From NCBI GenBank assembly GCA_001584585.1, contig LSYV01000023.1, positions 566,939 through 630,938 on the forward strand: a stretch of 64,000 bases of DNA, read 5' to 3'. A program made the translations under genes and the position numbers. This document shows, piece after piece, positions 30,858 through 43,265 of this stretch. Origin of the DNA: Gonium pectorale (lineage: Eukaryota; Chlorophyta; Chlorophyceae; Chlamydomonadales; Volvocaceae). The notes under the pieces are model-generated. The model did not search any database, had not been told where the DNA came from, and was given only the letters and a program-made list of their open reading frames with translations. How positions within the stretch are numbered: the stretch's first letter is position 1; each line of letters begins with the position of its first letter.

Positions 30858-32627
30858 TCAATGTCTCCGCCACGCTGGGGCTCCGAATGCCGGGCCCCCG
30901 GCCCCTGCCGGCTGGACGCTTGCCCCCGCCGCACCCACAACCCTTGCTCCAGGCCCTGCTTGCTCCCCAGTCACGCCCCACCCGCCCTGCTGCGGCTGCG
31001 CCCCAGACCGTGACACATGCGCCAGCCCGACAGCCCCTGCCCCTACCACACTCCCTTCCATGTGCTCGGCGTGTGGCCCGAGGGGCCTCAAGCCCTCGCC
31101 GCCCACGGCTCCGCCTCGCCAGGCGGCCTGGGGCGGCCCAGCGGGACCTTGCCCTGGCGCGGCGCCACGAGGCCCCGCGTCTCGCACCGGAGCCATCCAG
31201 CCCCGCGGCCCTGCCTGCGCGCCGCTGCCATCCGAGCCAGCCGAACCAGCCCCAGGCGCGCGCGTGGCGGGTCGCGGAACCGGCATTGCTGCTGCCGCGT
31301 TGTCGCCGGCCGTCGTATACCGGTGGTGTCCAGCCGGTGGCAAGGGCGGTGGCGGCGGCGGAGGCGGCAGCCGGACTGGCGGCCGCAGCGGCTGGCCCGC
31401 TGCGGACGCGGCCCCAAGCCCAGCGGCAGGGCCCGGGCCCTGGCCAGGACCAGTGAGCACCTCCTCTTGTGCCGGCGCCGGGGCGGGGGCGTCCCCGCTG
31501 ACCGCCAACTCCGCCCCCGGGGCAGCGTGCACGGCCACCACGTTGTCCCCCTTGATGAACACCTGCCCCAGATGACGCTGCCGTACCTCCCGCCGCCGTA
31601 CCAACCGTGTGCGGGTCACCTCCACCATCCCCTGCGGCGGCGCTGCGGCTGGCGTCGCCCCGCCCGCCGGGGCCGCCGCCCCGCCGCCAGGTGCCGTGGC
31701 AGCTGCGGCGGGTGCCGCCGCTGCCGGCACGAGCTTGGTCACCTCCTTGAGGTGCCTTACAGGCACCGTGTAACGCTCAGTCACATCGCGCAGTACAACG
31801 TTCATAAACCTGTCGTACGCCGCCAGGACTCCCGTTGCCCTGCCGCGGAGTCCGCTGGCGTGGCGAGTTATAACTGTGACCCGGGCGGCGGCGGCGTACC
31901 AGCGGCGCAGCGAGTCAAGCGGCCCGGGCGAGGCGGCGGCCGCCGCCGCCATAACGCCGTCCAGTGACACCGTGGTTGTGGCGTAGATTCGCTCCCGGGT
32001 ACGAAGGGCGGACTGTCTGAAGCTCAGGTGCTTCTTGCGCGACTCCTGTCAGCAGCCAGGGCGCGAGGTGTGGGGTGAGGAAAGCTCTTAAGGAGCCTTC
32101 CGGGACCTTCCAAGGGCGGGCTTGTGCACATTCTATTCTCATGCGGCCTGAATGTGGGGAGGCAAAATAACAGCTACCGCGCCCACGAGGTGTGTCGTCC
32201 GGCACTCCCCCGCACAGCACGGGCCGACAGAAGAGGGACAGGTCGTGGTTCTGGAGCCCCGGCAGGCCGGAAGCCGCACCTCGTTTGCCGGCCGTGGCGG
32301 CGCCGTCACGGCATCAGGCTCCTCCGGCGGAAGCAGCTTCCGGAACTTAGCAATGTTATCTAGCGGCCGAGCTGAAGGCACCGGAGGCTGCAGTCCCGGA
32401 GTGTTCAAGGCACGCCCGGGGTCGAAGCTGGGGCTCAGGAAGTCGAGGGATGGCGACGGGGGACCTGCACCGGTCGGCATGGCTGCGTTGGATTGACTAG
32501 GGGCTGCAGCAGCAGGGGCGGGCCCCGTTGGTGGGAGCATAGGCGCGGGTGGAAGCTGCTCTGCGGCTGAGGTAGCGTGTGGCGAGGCCCTCTTCGCGAT
32601 GGCGTCCAGGGGCCCATCCACGTCCAT
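30858..32627 (-). CDS. LSm11-like Sm-fold protein with long Pro/Gly/Ala-rich tail
   Basis: Two exons on the minus strand, 32627-32280 and 32045-30858, joined in phase (GAG|GTGCGG donor, GACAG acceptor), giving 511 aa. The N-terminal exon carries LDFLSPSFDPGRALN and LDNIAKFRKLLPPE, like the conserved N-terminal motif of LSm11-type proteins. The Sm1 motif is VTVITRHASGLRGRATGVLA then AYDRFMNVVLRDVTE. An insertion of about 65 mostly Ala/Pro/Gly residues follows, then Sm2 as LGQVFIKGDNVVAVHA. An Sm fold whose two motifs are split by a long insert is the LSm11 pattern (U7 snRNP, histone pre-mRNA processing). The last 190 residues are disordered and rich in Pro, Gly, Ala and Arg. Whether this alga uses a U7-like particle is not shown by the sequence; another RNA-binding Sm-like role is possible. 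Confidence 0.75.
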
Positions 32628-33624
32628 GGCTTCCGTTGCCAATCAGGAACCGAGGGTCGCAGGGGTATAAGCTGCTGTCCCACAGTGAGCCCCACGTTCT
32701 TGTCGACTGTACACGTCTAGTGGGAGAGATGACTGTCGGCCATCGCCTACGCTTGCCGCGACACTAATGCTGATCGAGTAATGCCAGATGGTCAAGGCTT
32801 AACGAATGCAGTCGCGTACCGTATATGGTTCCTAACGCCGACTTTCGCCGTTCCCGCCGTTCCGTTTGCATTGCTTCGCCCGACCTCCTTACAAAAGCGA
32901 CAAACGCTAAACAAGTAGGTTTCACAGATCCCGTAATTTACTGACAGAGCTCAACTACCGACACACCGAAACCCTACTGGTCGCAGGATGTTAGCTGCAT
33001 ATCGTGGAACTTCAACAACAACTGCATTACATTCACGTCCATTTTTACATGCATCAGTGCGGCCATGTCGGAGCGTCCGGAGGACGCCTGTTGCGGGGCA
33101 GGGAGCCGCTGCGGATAAAGTTTCGCTCCCCTATTCCACTGAGCTGGAGGTGTGCCAAGTTGTCGCAATGTCAATGGCGCGCGGCGCATCCACCTGCCAG
33201 CGACGCCTCTGCCCATGAGCCCATCTGTGACGATGGCTAAGATAGAACGGACCGACAAGCATTCCTACTCCCATAGCTTGGTACTCTAGCTGCCATTCTT
33301 GTCAGTAACAGCAGGTGGACAACCGGCGCTTTGCTTTAGGGTTACGGTTGCGTGGGGTGTTTACACGGCCACGCACGGTTTGCTCGTGTGGCGCGGAAGT
33401 GCGGAGTTCTTTACGCACATCTGCGCAGCTTGTCCTTGGTGATACACCCCATATTTACTCAATTTCGCGCAAAGATAATGTGTTGCGGGGAAGCCACCAT
33501 GCAGATGGAAATCGACCTGCTGAGACCTTCTAAGCGACCGTGTGCAAGCCACAATCACGACATCCACCCTTGCCCCCTTCCCGGCCATACTCATCGCATA
33601 TAGGCCGACCTCACGGAGTGCCAG
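32628..33624. promoter_or_regulatory. Divergent intergenic region, LSm11-like / ACT-domain gene
   Basis: About 1 kb between two start codons pointing away from each other. No coding signature; it must hold both promoters and 5' UTRs. Confidence 0.45.
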
Positions 33625-36600
33625 ATGTCAACTGTGATGGTGGACAACAAGGCACACCCGGAGTACACCGTCATCACGGTCCAGGTACGGCTGGACGCGA
33701 AAAATGCAGGCTGCCAGGCAGCTGCCATGCCCGTCCTCTGTACGACGTGCGAGCATGCCTGATGAGCGTACACCCACCGGCCAGCCGTTGCGCGTTGCTT
33801 GGGACGTGTCGCCGTGGTGCGGGCCTCTGATGTACGCGTGGCCATGCCGGCCCTCTTGGTGCAGTGCATTCCCAAGTTCCCGCCTAATCGTAACAGGCGG
33901 GAACTCGCGGAGCGTTCTGCAGTCCTGCACGACTGGCTTCCTCCCGCTGCGACTACATGTTTAGCGAGGGCGTGGCGACCGCGGAGGGGCTGGGGCTACC
34001 GGTCACCAGCGGCCAAGCGTGATTCATCCGCCGGCCCATCTTCCTGCCCTCCTGTGTGTTCTACATGCATAACAGCCAATCGGCCAACAGCCAATGCATC
34101 GACCGCCGGCCAAACCTCCTGCGCCCCTCCCGTGTCCTCAGGCGCCCGACACACCTGGCCTCGTCCGCGTTCTGTCATGGGTGCTTAACGGTAAGTCACG
34201 CTGCTGGTGAGGTCATTAGCATGTACACGGCTTCGGCATCGAGGTCGCACCGTACACGCTGACTGCATACTTCCATGGGCCATGGCTCTCGGCCCAGGCA
34301 ACGGTATCTGCAGTGCCGTCGTCTCAAACCGCTCCGTAAGCACACGAACCGACGAAGCTCGTGGCGCCGATCCGCATTGCTGCCGTCTTTTGCAATGGTA
34401 GACATGGTCCCCCGGCCCCGCCGCTGGCGGCTCTGCCCTCCTCCACTGGCCCCAGGCATGAGCGTTCGGGTGCAGCACGGCCAGCTGCACACCAGCCCCG
34501 AGGGAGTGGCGCAGGACACCTTCTGGGTGACCGACTTCAAGGGGCGCAAGGTGGGCACGTGGGAAAAGGGTCCGGACGCGGGCGGGCCCGGTTATCGCGT
34601 GCCCCCCTACACACCGGCGGCAATGCACACCCCAACCCGCGACGTCTCTGACGCTGTGTCAGTGCTCACCACTCAGCAACCTCGGCCCTCGGCTGTGGTG
34701 TTCGACGCAGCTCGGGCCGGTCTAGACGTGTACCCTACCATTGTACGTCTTGTCGACGTTGTCCCTACCTCCTCCTCGCTGTCCACACTACTCAATTATA
34801 CCCATATCACCCATGGGTCCACAGGAACGCCGTTGCCGTTGATTGTGTCGAGTGAGGATGCTGCCTGTCCTCGTACCTGAAATCCCATGTCCCATCCTAA
34901 TCCCGTGTCCTAATCCCCTGCCTCTTCAACCGGTCGACCGCCGCGCCCACACCCACAGCTCAAGGACTCGTCCGCCGACTCGCTCGGGTCCCGATTGGAG
35001 GACTTCCTCATCGTGTGCGGCACTAACCCCACGGAGAACCAGAAGGTACGGCAGGCCCAGGCGACAGTACGAACACACCGCGTGTGCCGCGTGCCACGTG
35101 CTGCGTGCTGTGTGCTGAACGGCGGCCCTGAGGCGGTGGAGCTGCGCAGCGATGGTCCCGGCCCCTCGTCATGTAACTTTGCTCCTGGGCATGCTTGGCC
35201 ACCGGGTATGGAATGCATACCTCCCTGGTGCTGTTGCTGTCCCCCCGCCACCAGGAGTGGCACTGCGGCCCGATCGAGGTGTCCAACGCGGTGGACCCCG
35301 GGCTTACCCAGGTGGGGAGGAGTGGCAGGGAGGCTGTGAGGGGCGGAAGGGACTTATGACAGCAGACTCGCAAGCCTGTGTGGCACTCGGACCAACCGCC
35401 GTACCACAGGACACATACTCGCAGGTTTCAGCGTAGCGCCGTACTTGTGGGATGCCTACGCTTTGGGCCATATGTCGTCCCGGCACCGGCCAGGTCAGCA
35501 CGCCGATTGCGCCTGCCTGCGCGATCCGTGATCCTCTGCCTCTCCGGCACCTCACGCCGCCTCTGCCTGCACTGCTCTGCCCCTCGATCACCCGGCAGGT
35601 CGTCATCCGCGGGGAGCCCTACTCCCACAAGCCCGGGTTCCTGCTGGAGCTGGCCACGGCCCTCACCGGAGTGGGGGCGTCCATCGTGGAGGGAGCCATT
35701 CAGGTGGGGGCCGGCCGGGATGACGAGGCCAGCGAGCATAGCGGGGTCCCGCGGGGGTTAAGGGGCTGTTGAAACTTTCTCTTAGGGACCGATGGGTAGG
35801 TTGGGGATCCGTACAGGTGGGGTCTTGGCGGAGGTGGGGTGGGGTGGTGTCGTTAGTCTCAGCTGCCTCCGCAGCTGCCGCACCTGCACGCACGCACACG
35901 GCGCACATTTTTCCCACACGTGATGGCGTGCCGTTAGGAACGTCTCTGCTGACCATCGCCTCCCTGCCGCGCAGGGCGGCCCCAATGCCCCGGAGCCCGC
36001 TGTGGCGGTCGCGGAACCCGGGTACGACTTCAAGGCGGGCCGCTACTTCAAGTTCATGCTCAAGGGGCCCACGGGCGGGCAGATGGTGAGGAGTTGGGGG
36101 CTTGCGGGGGTGCGGGGGCGAAGCGGTGTTATGCAGCGCGCTGGCCCGGCGCAGGAGTGCGGAGTGTTGCAGGGTTTGTGCCTCGACGCCGGCGAGGCAC
36201 TGGCGGGGCTGTCATGCAAACGGGGCACGGCCACAAAGCACAGCGCGCTGTCGGAGTGGCAGCGGACAATCCGGTTCGCATCCACAAGATGCTTCTCTCT
36301 GAACTGATCTCTAGTCGCAGGCTTGTTTGAACCCTCTAGTTAGTGCGGGGAGAAGCGTTTGCCGTAAACTCTTTCCCCATCTCAACCGTGATATGCCTCG
36401 GCAGCCGCGTTCTCCCCCTCACACTCGTGTCGTCTCCTTGGCCCTTCTTACCCACGTACCACTAGCGCTTTCCTTCGTGCCAGCCACTGTGTCCGTCGCA
36501 TCCTATCCATATACCCCGCCGAAAGGGGTACGGAGTAGGCAGGGGAAGTGCTGTTGCGTCCAGCCCGTCCCTATCAAGCCCTGTTTCTCACGGGCAGCAC

Positions 36601-36814
36601 TGCGTGTGGCCATGCCTCCCACGGTGGTCTATCCAACCCGTTGCATGCTCTTATCGCCTCCTGATCTTTGCCTCAAACCGCACGTCCTCGACCCATCCCT
36701 CCGCATCAGGATGCCGACCGCGTGGCGTCCCTAATCTTCACGCTTCGGCTGCTCCAGGGCAAGGCAACCATGCCAACTGTCGCGCCGAACATGGACGCGT
36801 TTCTGAGGACCTGA
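33625..36814 (+). CDS. Protein with two ACT domains (plant ACR type)
   Basis: Eight short exons, all in phase: 33625-33684, 34142-34190, 34456-34550, 34959-35045, 35255-35311, 35599-35703, 35975-36085, 36710-36814. The product is 222 aa. ACT domains bind amino acids and act as allosteric or sensor modules. The first ACT runs from YTVITVQ through APDTPGLVRVLSWVLNG to QDTFWVTDFKGRK. The second runs from GLTQVVIRGE through KPGFLLELATALTGVGASI and GRYFKFMLKGP to ASLIFTLRLLQG. No catalytic domain is attached, so a regulatory role like that of plant ACR proteins is likely. The model lacks an obvious transit peptide; plastid relatives in plants have one, so an upstream exon may be missing (the ATG directly follows a possible CCAG acceptor). 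Introns outweigh coding sequence about 4:1. Ligand unknown. Confidence 0.88.
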
Positions 36815-38107
36815 ACGCCTGTCCGCACACGTACGGTGTGGCGGTGGCGGTGCGCGCGTGGGGCGGGCGTGTGCGTGTTTGCCGCGCACGGTGCTCGGGC
36901 AGTGTCCGGGCTTTATGGGCGCGTGTAGGCAGCCCTCCGCTGTGACATGTCCTGGGGTTGATGCCGTTGCTAGCCGGCTACACGTCCCTCTTGGTTGTTT
37001 AGAGGATTGTAGTCAGGGCTCGAATGATACTGTAGAGCTGATGCTTACTATCGAATACCCAATAACCATGGGCTCCGTCATTCCTAGGTAGGCGGTGATT
37101 CTCGACCATTGGCCACCACCTGACTGGCGGCTCATGCCAAGCATGTGCGGGCTTCGAAAGGCAGCTACCTCGCATGCTACGGGGTGCACGCTGCGGGTCG
37201 TTATTCATTTCCTGGTATTGACGGTACTTGGTTTGGCCACGTACCGTGTGTTGCTGTTTCATGCTGACGCGGCGAGGCCTCTGTATCTCTAGATACACGC
37301 AGCGAATGGGCCTGGTCTGTGCGTAAGTATGCTGCATAGCTAGGCCTTTTAGCCGCCCAGGCATTGTCGCACGAGGGGCGACCCCCCGCGTCGTAGCAGT
37401 TGTACTGGCACAAGACTGCCCTGAGCACAAAGGGTACCTGGGTACTTTGGCTTGGGCCGCTCGGTGCCCTCTCTAGCACCGTCACCCGCCACGAGTCCCG
37501 GAGATAAGACGCTGGCTACGGGTTGCCCCGCCATGAACGCGCGGGAGCCATGATTGGGCGACCCGGCGGTTCATACCGTACGCTGTCGCTGGCCTATGCA
37601 GTTTTGTTTCTAGGGCGCGGCGCACATGCTTAGTCTGTAAAAGTATGGCCTTAATGCTGTTGCCCCAGACCGATCCATAGGCCACACAAACTTGTACACG
37701 CGTTGAGCAGTCCCATCCTCCGTGCAAGAGCTGTGCGCCGGCCTGGGAATACAGGCACGGAATACATGTGGCCGCGCACTTTGCGCCCGATGCACATCGA
37801 GCCCTTCGGATTTACCACTCTTACGAAGCGAACACGTTCATACTGGATTATGTATGGGGGGAACTGATGTAGGGTTCAAGTGTGGCAATCGAGCGGGGAC
37901 AGCGCCGCTACATGGTGTGGGGTGTGCTTGGGTTTGTGGCGTGTCATGGTCGTACGCCTGCGCACTTGTAAAAATACACCTTTCGTATGCATTGTCGTTG
38001 CCAGCGATGAAGCACATTTTGCCTCGCTGGCCGCTCACCGCTCATCGCTGACTCGGAAAGCATGGGCTAGAACGGAGCGAGCATGCAGAGGGGACCGCCT
38101 AACGGAT
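36815..38107. other. Intergenic, ACT gene 3' flank and ARID gene promoter
   Basis: About 1.3 kb. A plus-strand TGTAA at 37636-37640 (about 820 bp past the ACT stop) is a candidate poly(A) signal. No other gene recognised. Confidence 0.45.
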
Positions 38108-41100
38108 ATGGAGCTGATGGTGAGGTTGTTGAACAATAGTTTTGTGCTCTCTGCTGCTGTTGACTGTCGGACCATACACATCGACAGTTACGCTCGTTCG
38201 GGCCCCAGATTTGGAGGAGCGGGGGGCAGACGCGGACGGAGTTGCAAGACATGGGGTGAGTATGGCGGCCCTGGGCCGTATGGGAACCCGAGACTGGGTT
38301 GCGGCGTGTCAGCTGCGTCACTGACGCTTCTTGAGGGCCGTGACTATGTCGGGTCGTGCTGCAACAGTGGCAGCTTTATCTGCTTTTGCCCACCCCACCT
38401 CCTTCATCCCACTTGGTCCAGGTCCGGGCCAAGTACCCTGCCGGCACAGCAGCGCAGAAGGACGTTATCGGCGATGCAGACGTGTTCTGGACGACGTTGC
38501 GCGAGCTTCATGACTGGCTTGGGTCGCAGCTGCGCGTCCCCATCGTTTCGGGGAAGGAGCTCGACCTTCACATTCTGTACTCCCAAGTAAGCAGAAGATT
38601 CAGCGGCGATGGCCCGTTCGCACGTCTTCTCCACCCAGGACTGAGCATGGCGCAGAAGCGTAGAGAGGAAGCCTCGGCCTCCTGCCCCCGCACTTCCCCT
38701 TCACCATGTCAGGCACCGCACAGCCTGCGCGTCAGCTTTCCAAACGCAACTTTTTCGCACCCAGGCCTTCCCTGCACGTGAGTAGCCCGCACCTGCCGTT
38801 CGCTCATTCGCTGCACGCGTGCAGGTCTGCGCAGCCGGGGGCTTGGAGGCCGTCATTAGCTACAAAAGGTGGCCCGAGGTCTGCCAACCCTTCAACTTCC
38901 CGCCGACCTTCACCGCGCGGTCGTACACCATGCGACGGTTGTACTGCCAACTGCTGTGGCACTACGAGCAGGTGTACCTGCACCGGAACCGGGGCCAGCT
39001 GCTGGAGCCGCCCCTGGTTGAGCCGGTACCTCGGGCACCGGCTCCCAGCGGACGCGGCGGGCGAGGAGGCCGGGGGAGTTGCCAGAGCGGTAGGGGCGAA
39101 GGTGAGGGTGGCTGCGCATGCATGCCGCTCGACACGACCTGCCGACTGCACGTAACGCACATGTATCGTGCTTCGTTGGTTGGCACCACGGCCACATGCT
39201 GGAGAGAGCCAAGTCCCCGTTGTTATCCTTGTTGTTGTTGTTGCTGTTGTTGTTGGGACCCATGTCCTCAAGGCGACATTGCGCTTGTCCATGAATGCGG
39301 TCCAGGGTCGGGGCCGTCCACCAAGCGGAGACGAGTGGACGCGGCGCCTGTGACCGGAGTGCAGGGCGGAACGGTCCCCGGCGGAGGACCGCCGCAGCAG
39401 CAGCAGCAGGATCAAGCGCAGCAGCAGGGCGACCCTGCGGCGGCGCACATGCGCGCTGCAACAGGAGCCGCGCACGCCGGGGCTGGGGCAGCTGCTGCGG
39501 CAGCCTTGGCAACGACCAGTGGCCAAGCCGCGAGCGGGATCTGGGCGGGGCAGGGCGGGCTGCTGGCGGCGGCCGCAGCGCATCATCCGGGTCTTGCAGG
39601 CGCAGCAGCGCAGGCCCCTGTTGAGGCGCTGTTACTAGGACCGTGTGGCATGCGGCGGGTTCTGGCGGTGAGGATCGGACCCAGTGATGGGTCGGCAGTT
39701 GCGGCGGCGGCCAGGGGCGCGCCGCTGGCGCTGATTCGGGTCCCAAGCTCAAATGCGGCCGCAGATGCTGCGGCGCAGGCGGCAGGGATGCGAGCCGACC
39801 CACATCGGCAACAGCGCGCGTACGCGTGTCCCAAAACGCAGCCACAACCGTCTCAAGCGCAAGCCCGCCCCAAGGGTAGCGCACAGCTCCAGATGCCCGC
39901 CAGGTCGCATACCAGCCGGGATCCGGACAACGTTTCGGATGGCGAGACGGGCCTTGTTCCCCAGGATGCCGACGAATGCAGCAGCAGCACCATCAGTGGC
40001 AGCCTGGGGCTGCGCAATGGCGGGGCAGGTTGCGCTGGGACCTCGCCGCCGTCGCCGTCACCGCCTCTCGCTCCACCCCTGCCCATGCCGCCAGCACCGC
40101 TGCCTCCGCATCAACCGGGCCGCGCGCAGCAGCATCAATTGGCGCCTGCGGACATGCCCAGTGTACAGCAGACCCATCTCCACCGGGCGCGTCGGCCTCC
40201 CGCTGCTGCGTCACTGCCTCTGCAGCAGCAACCCCACCACCAGCCGCACCAGCAGTCGCCAGCGCCCTGGCAGCCACTCTTCTCGCCCCAAGCTGAGGCT
40301 CGGCACCCTCCGCAGCAGCTGCTGCACGATTCCCAGCAGGGCCTGGGGCAAGCTCACCCACCGCTAGTGGCCATGGCTGAGCCCTCGCAGCCAGGCACGG
40401 AGCGGCCGGCTGTCGGTACCGCCTTTTCGGGAACCGTCGACGCCGTCTTTGACCACGGCGTCTTCGTCACCATTGCCCTCTGCGGCCTGCAGTTCCGCGG
40501 CGTGCTGTACAACCCGCCTCCCGAACACCAGGATTCAACGCCACAACAGCCATGGCTGCAGCCGCAGGCGGCTGGGCCAGGGCGTGCGACTCCCGGCACG
40601 CAGGGAGGTGCCGTGCCTCTACCGCCGGTTCACGACGACGGCCCCCTGATTGTGGTCGGTCGCAAGCTGCAGCTGCCACTTGGCACCTCCTCTGCACCCA
40701 TCACAGAGCCTGCCGGAGGACCGAATGGTAGCGGACCTACTGCCGGTCGAACAGCCCATGTACCGCCGTGTGCTACGGGCATGGGGCCTCATGAGGTGCC
40801 GGGTGGGGCTGGTCGTGAAGTGCAGCCGCTGTTTGATGACCCGACTGGGGAGCTAGGGCCCCGCCGAGGGACCGTGTCGCCCTTGGCCTGCGCTTCTGCT
40901 GTGCCAACCGGTCACACGCAGCAGCAGGCGCGGCCCTCGTCGACCGCGCGCAGCACGGCTGGTCAAGAATGCGGTTGTGGCCCCGGGACACTTCCGGGCC
41001 GTGACCCTGGCAGCGGCTCACGACCTGCCGGGGTGGCGCGGGAAGCAGCAGCCGAGGAGAGCGCAGCGGCCGGCAGCGCAGGCACCCCGGCCGAGCACTT

Positions 41101-42562
41101 TGGGGAGACGGACGGCGGCGGCGTTGCAGTCGGCAACCGCGCCGCCCCTGCCGTCACCGGCAGCTGTGACGAAGGGAGCGATGCTGACGGCGCACCGTCG
41201 GCACAGGAGGCGCATCGGCCGCAGGGACGCGTCGCCGGGGCGCCTATGATAGGCGCGCCACAGACGATTGCCTCACATGGGGACCTGGAGCCGCAGGCAC
41301 ACGCGCACAGGAGTTGTGTGTTGCTGCCAGCGGGCGCAGCCGCTGCGGCTCTCCAGACCGGCCGCGCGATGCTGGACCACACCAGCCAGCGGCGACAGCC
41401 TCACGTCATGCCAGCAGAGCCTCAAAATGCATGGCCCCAGGTGCCCGCTGCGTTGCCGCAAAAGGCGACACCGTTTCCCGCGCCCGACTATGCCCTGCAG
41501 CTCGCACGTGGCCTTCCAGCCCCTGGTGGCCAGGTTGCGACGGCGCGGCCCTTCCGGACTTTGCAGCATCCAGCCCGGCGCACCAGCCGTGACGACGGCC
41601 CAGAATCTTCGCCGCTAGATGACACGGTAGAGAACATGGAACGAACGGCGCCGAACCTGCCAGCCTGGTCTCCGGATATGTCTAAGTGCGGCGCACCGCT
41701 GCACCCCCCTCCCCAAGCCTGCGACGCAGCAGCTGGCAGCTTCGCAGCTGGAGTTGGTGCATCTCACGGTTACGATTGGGCTGCTGGGCCGCACCAGCAG
41801 CCTCAGCAGTTACGGAACGGGGCTGCTATACAGTACGAGTCTTCGTGTGCCGCACAGCATGTGCAGCAAACAGCTTTCGAGACGGGCTTTGGGGGTAATG
41901 CAGCCTACGAGCCGCGTCCTCCTCGGGGCGTGTTTGGAGCGCAGGGGCATGGGACATCGGCGCCGCAGACAACACCGGTCGGCGCTGCAGCTGCGCAGTC
42001 GGCGCAGATGCAGGCGCAGGTGCTCTCCCACCGGTCACACTCGTACGGAACACGGCCACATGCCGCCTTGGCAGGACCGCCGCTGCCGCAGTCAGTCCCG
42101 GGACCGCACCTGCCGGAAGGCCGCTCCCACGTGGCGGGCGTGGGAGCGGGGACGTACTATGGCGTCGGGAACGGCGGCAGCGGCTATGCGGCGGCCGGCG
42201 TCGTGGTCAGCGCTGAAAGCGCTGGTGTCGGTGATGGCTGTGAGGTCCTGCCTGGCGGCTTCTATGCCGTCGGTGGCGGCGGCATGTATGTACACGATCA
42301 GACAGCGGAGGCGGCAGCGCCGCCGGGCACGGTGTACTGTTACGTAGAGCGGGACGGTCAGATGGTGCCGCAGGCTCTGGACATCCAGCTCGACATGCTG
42401 CAGCACCTGCGGCAGCTTGCGGAGGCGCAAGGAGGGCCCGTGGCGGTGGAGCTGCAGCTGCCGGTGCCCCTGGCGGCGGCGGCGGGAGGCGAGCTACCGC
42501 GACCGCTATCGATGGCGCTGTTGCAGCCCGGTGGCGGCCCTGGCGCCGGGAGTGGAGCCTGA
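38108..42562 (+). CDS. ARID DNA-binding protein with HMGB9-like domain
   Basis: Probable chromatin or transcription factor of the plant ARID class. Exons: 38108-38119 (tentative, codes only MELM), 38422-38586, 38825-39101, 39273-42562; the last three are in phase. The ARID domain spans residues 18-115: DADVFWTTLRELHDWLGSQL, VPIVSGKELDLHILYSQ, VCAAGGLEAVISYKRWPEV and YTMRRLYCQLLWHYEQVYL. A basic patch, STKRRRVDAAP, may be a nuclear signal. Near residue 529 is GTAFSGTVDAVFDHGVFVTI followed by FRGVLYNPP. This matches the small conserved domain of plant ARID-HMG proteins (HMGB9/10/11 type). No HMG box itself is seen. The rest, about 1000 residues, is low-complexity Gln/Ala/Gly/Pro. Intron 39102-39272 contains a TTG repeat and is itself open in frame, so it could be retained. 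Confidence 0.82.
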
Positions 42563-43245
42563 TGCGGCATGTGTCATGTACTCTGTGTGCATCGATTAGC
42601 AAGTGACGGACTAACAGCACTGAACAGCATTGGTACGAGGGCCGTGATCCCATGAACCCGTATACTGTGGCGTGCTGCCCACGGATGCCATGCTGGGACG
42701 ACTGCGTTTCATTTGGACATTTGCATGGTCATATGCCAATAACGTATAGACACGCACGTATGCGATGTATGATGTGATCAGTGGCGCTCGTATGTGGTGC
42801 ACAATATTCATCCCGTCCGATGCTTGCCTACGTGTGGAACGCGCCGTGCACCAGGGGACAAGAACTCGCGGCGTCGCGGGCGAGTGCACAGGGCGCTGCG
42901 TGTGCCCAGCTGTACATGTTGCTGTATGCGCAAAAAAGAGAACCAGAAACGGGGAATGCAGCCTCTACGGACATATGCAGGCGTTGGTCGCGTGTCCTTG
43001 CGGAGAGACTCGAGACCATGCCCTAGGCGTCGCGTGCGAGAGACGTGCCTACGCAACTCATTTCTTACGCAGCAATGTTTACTGATGTGTTGTTTCTCCA
43101 GACGCGATGAGGTGGAAAGATTGCCACGGGGCGAAGCTATACATGCCGCGCCACACGTGCGCCAGCTAGCTGATGGTCAGGTCCAAGCCTACCGATACGG
43201 CAATCGTTGACATCACATGTTGACATGCCATCGCAATGACCGCAT

Positions 43246-43250
43246 TTACA
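43246..43250 (-). terminator. TGTAA poly(A) signal of the PSMG3-like gene
   Basis: The plus strand reads TTACA, 567 bp past the minus-strand stop codon. It is adjacent to plus-strand TGTAA motifs at 43253-43257 and 43261-43265. Confidence 0.5.
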
Positions 43251-43252
43251 AC

Positions 43253-43265
43253 TGTAAGTCTGTAA
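43253..43265 (+). terminator. Two TGTAA poly(A) signals of the ARID gene
   Basis: TGTAA at 43253-43257 and again at 43261-43265, about 690 bp past the ARID stop codon, in the coding orientation. Confidence 0.5.

Noticed and set aside
39102..39272. Reading the stretch between two ARID exons as coding because it is open in frame
   Set aside because: It is flanked by a strong donor (AAG|GTGAGG) and an acceptor in the same phase, and translates to a Cys-run from a TTG repeat. Intron retention remains possible.
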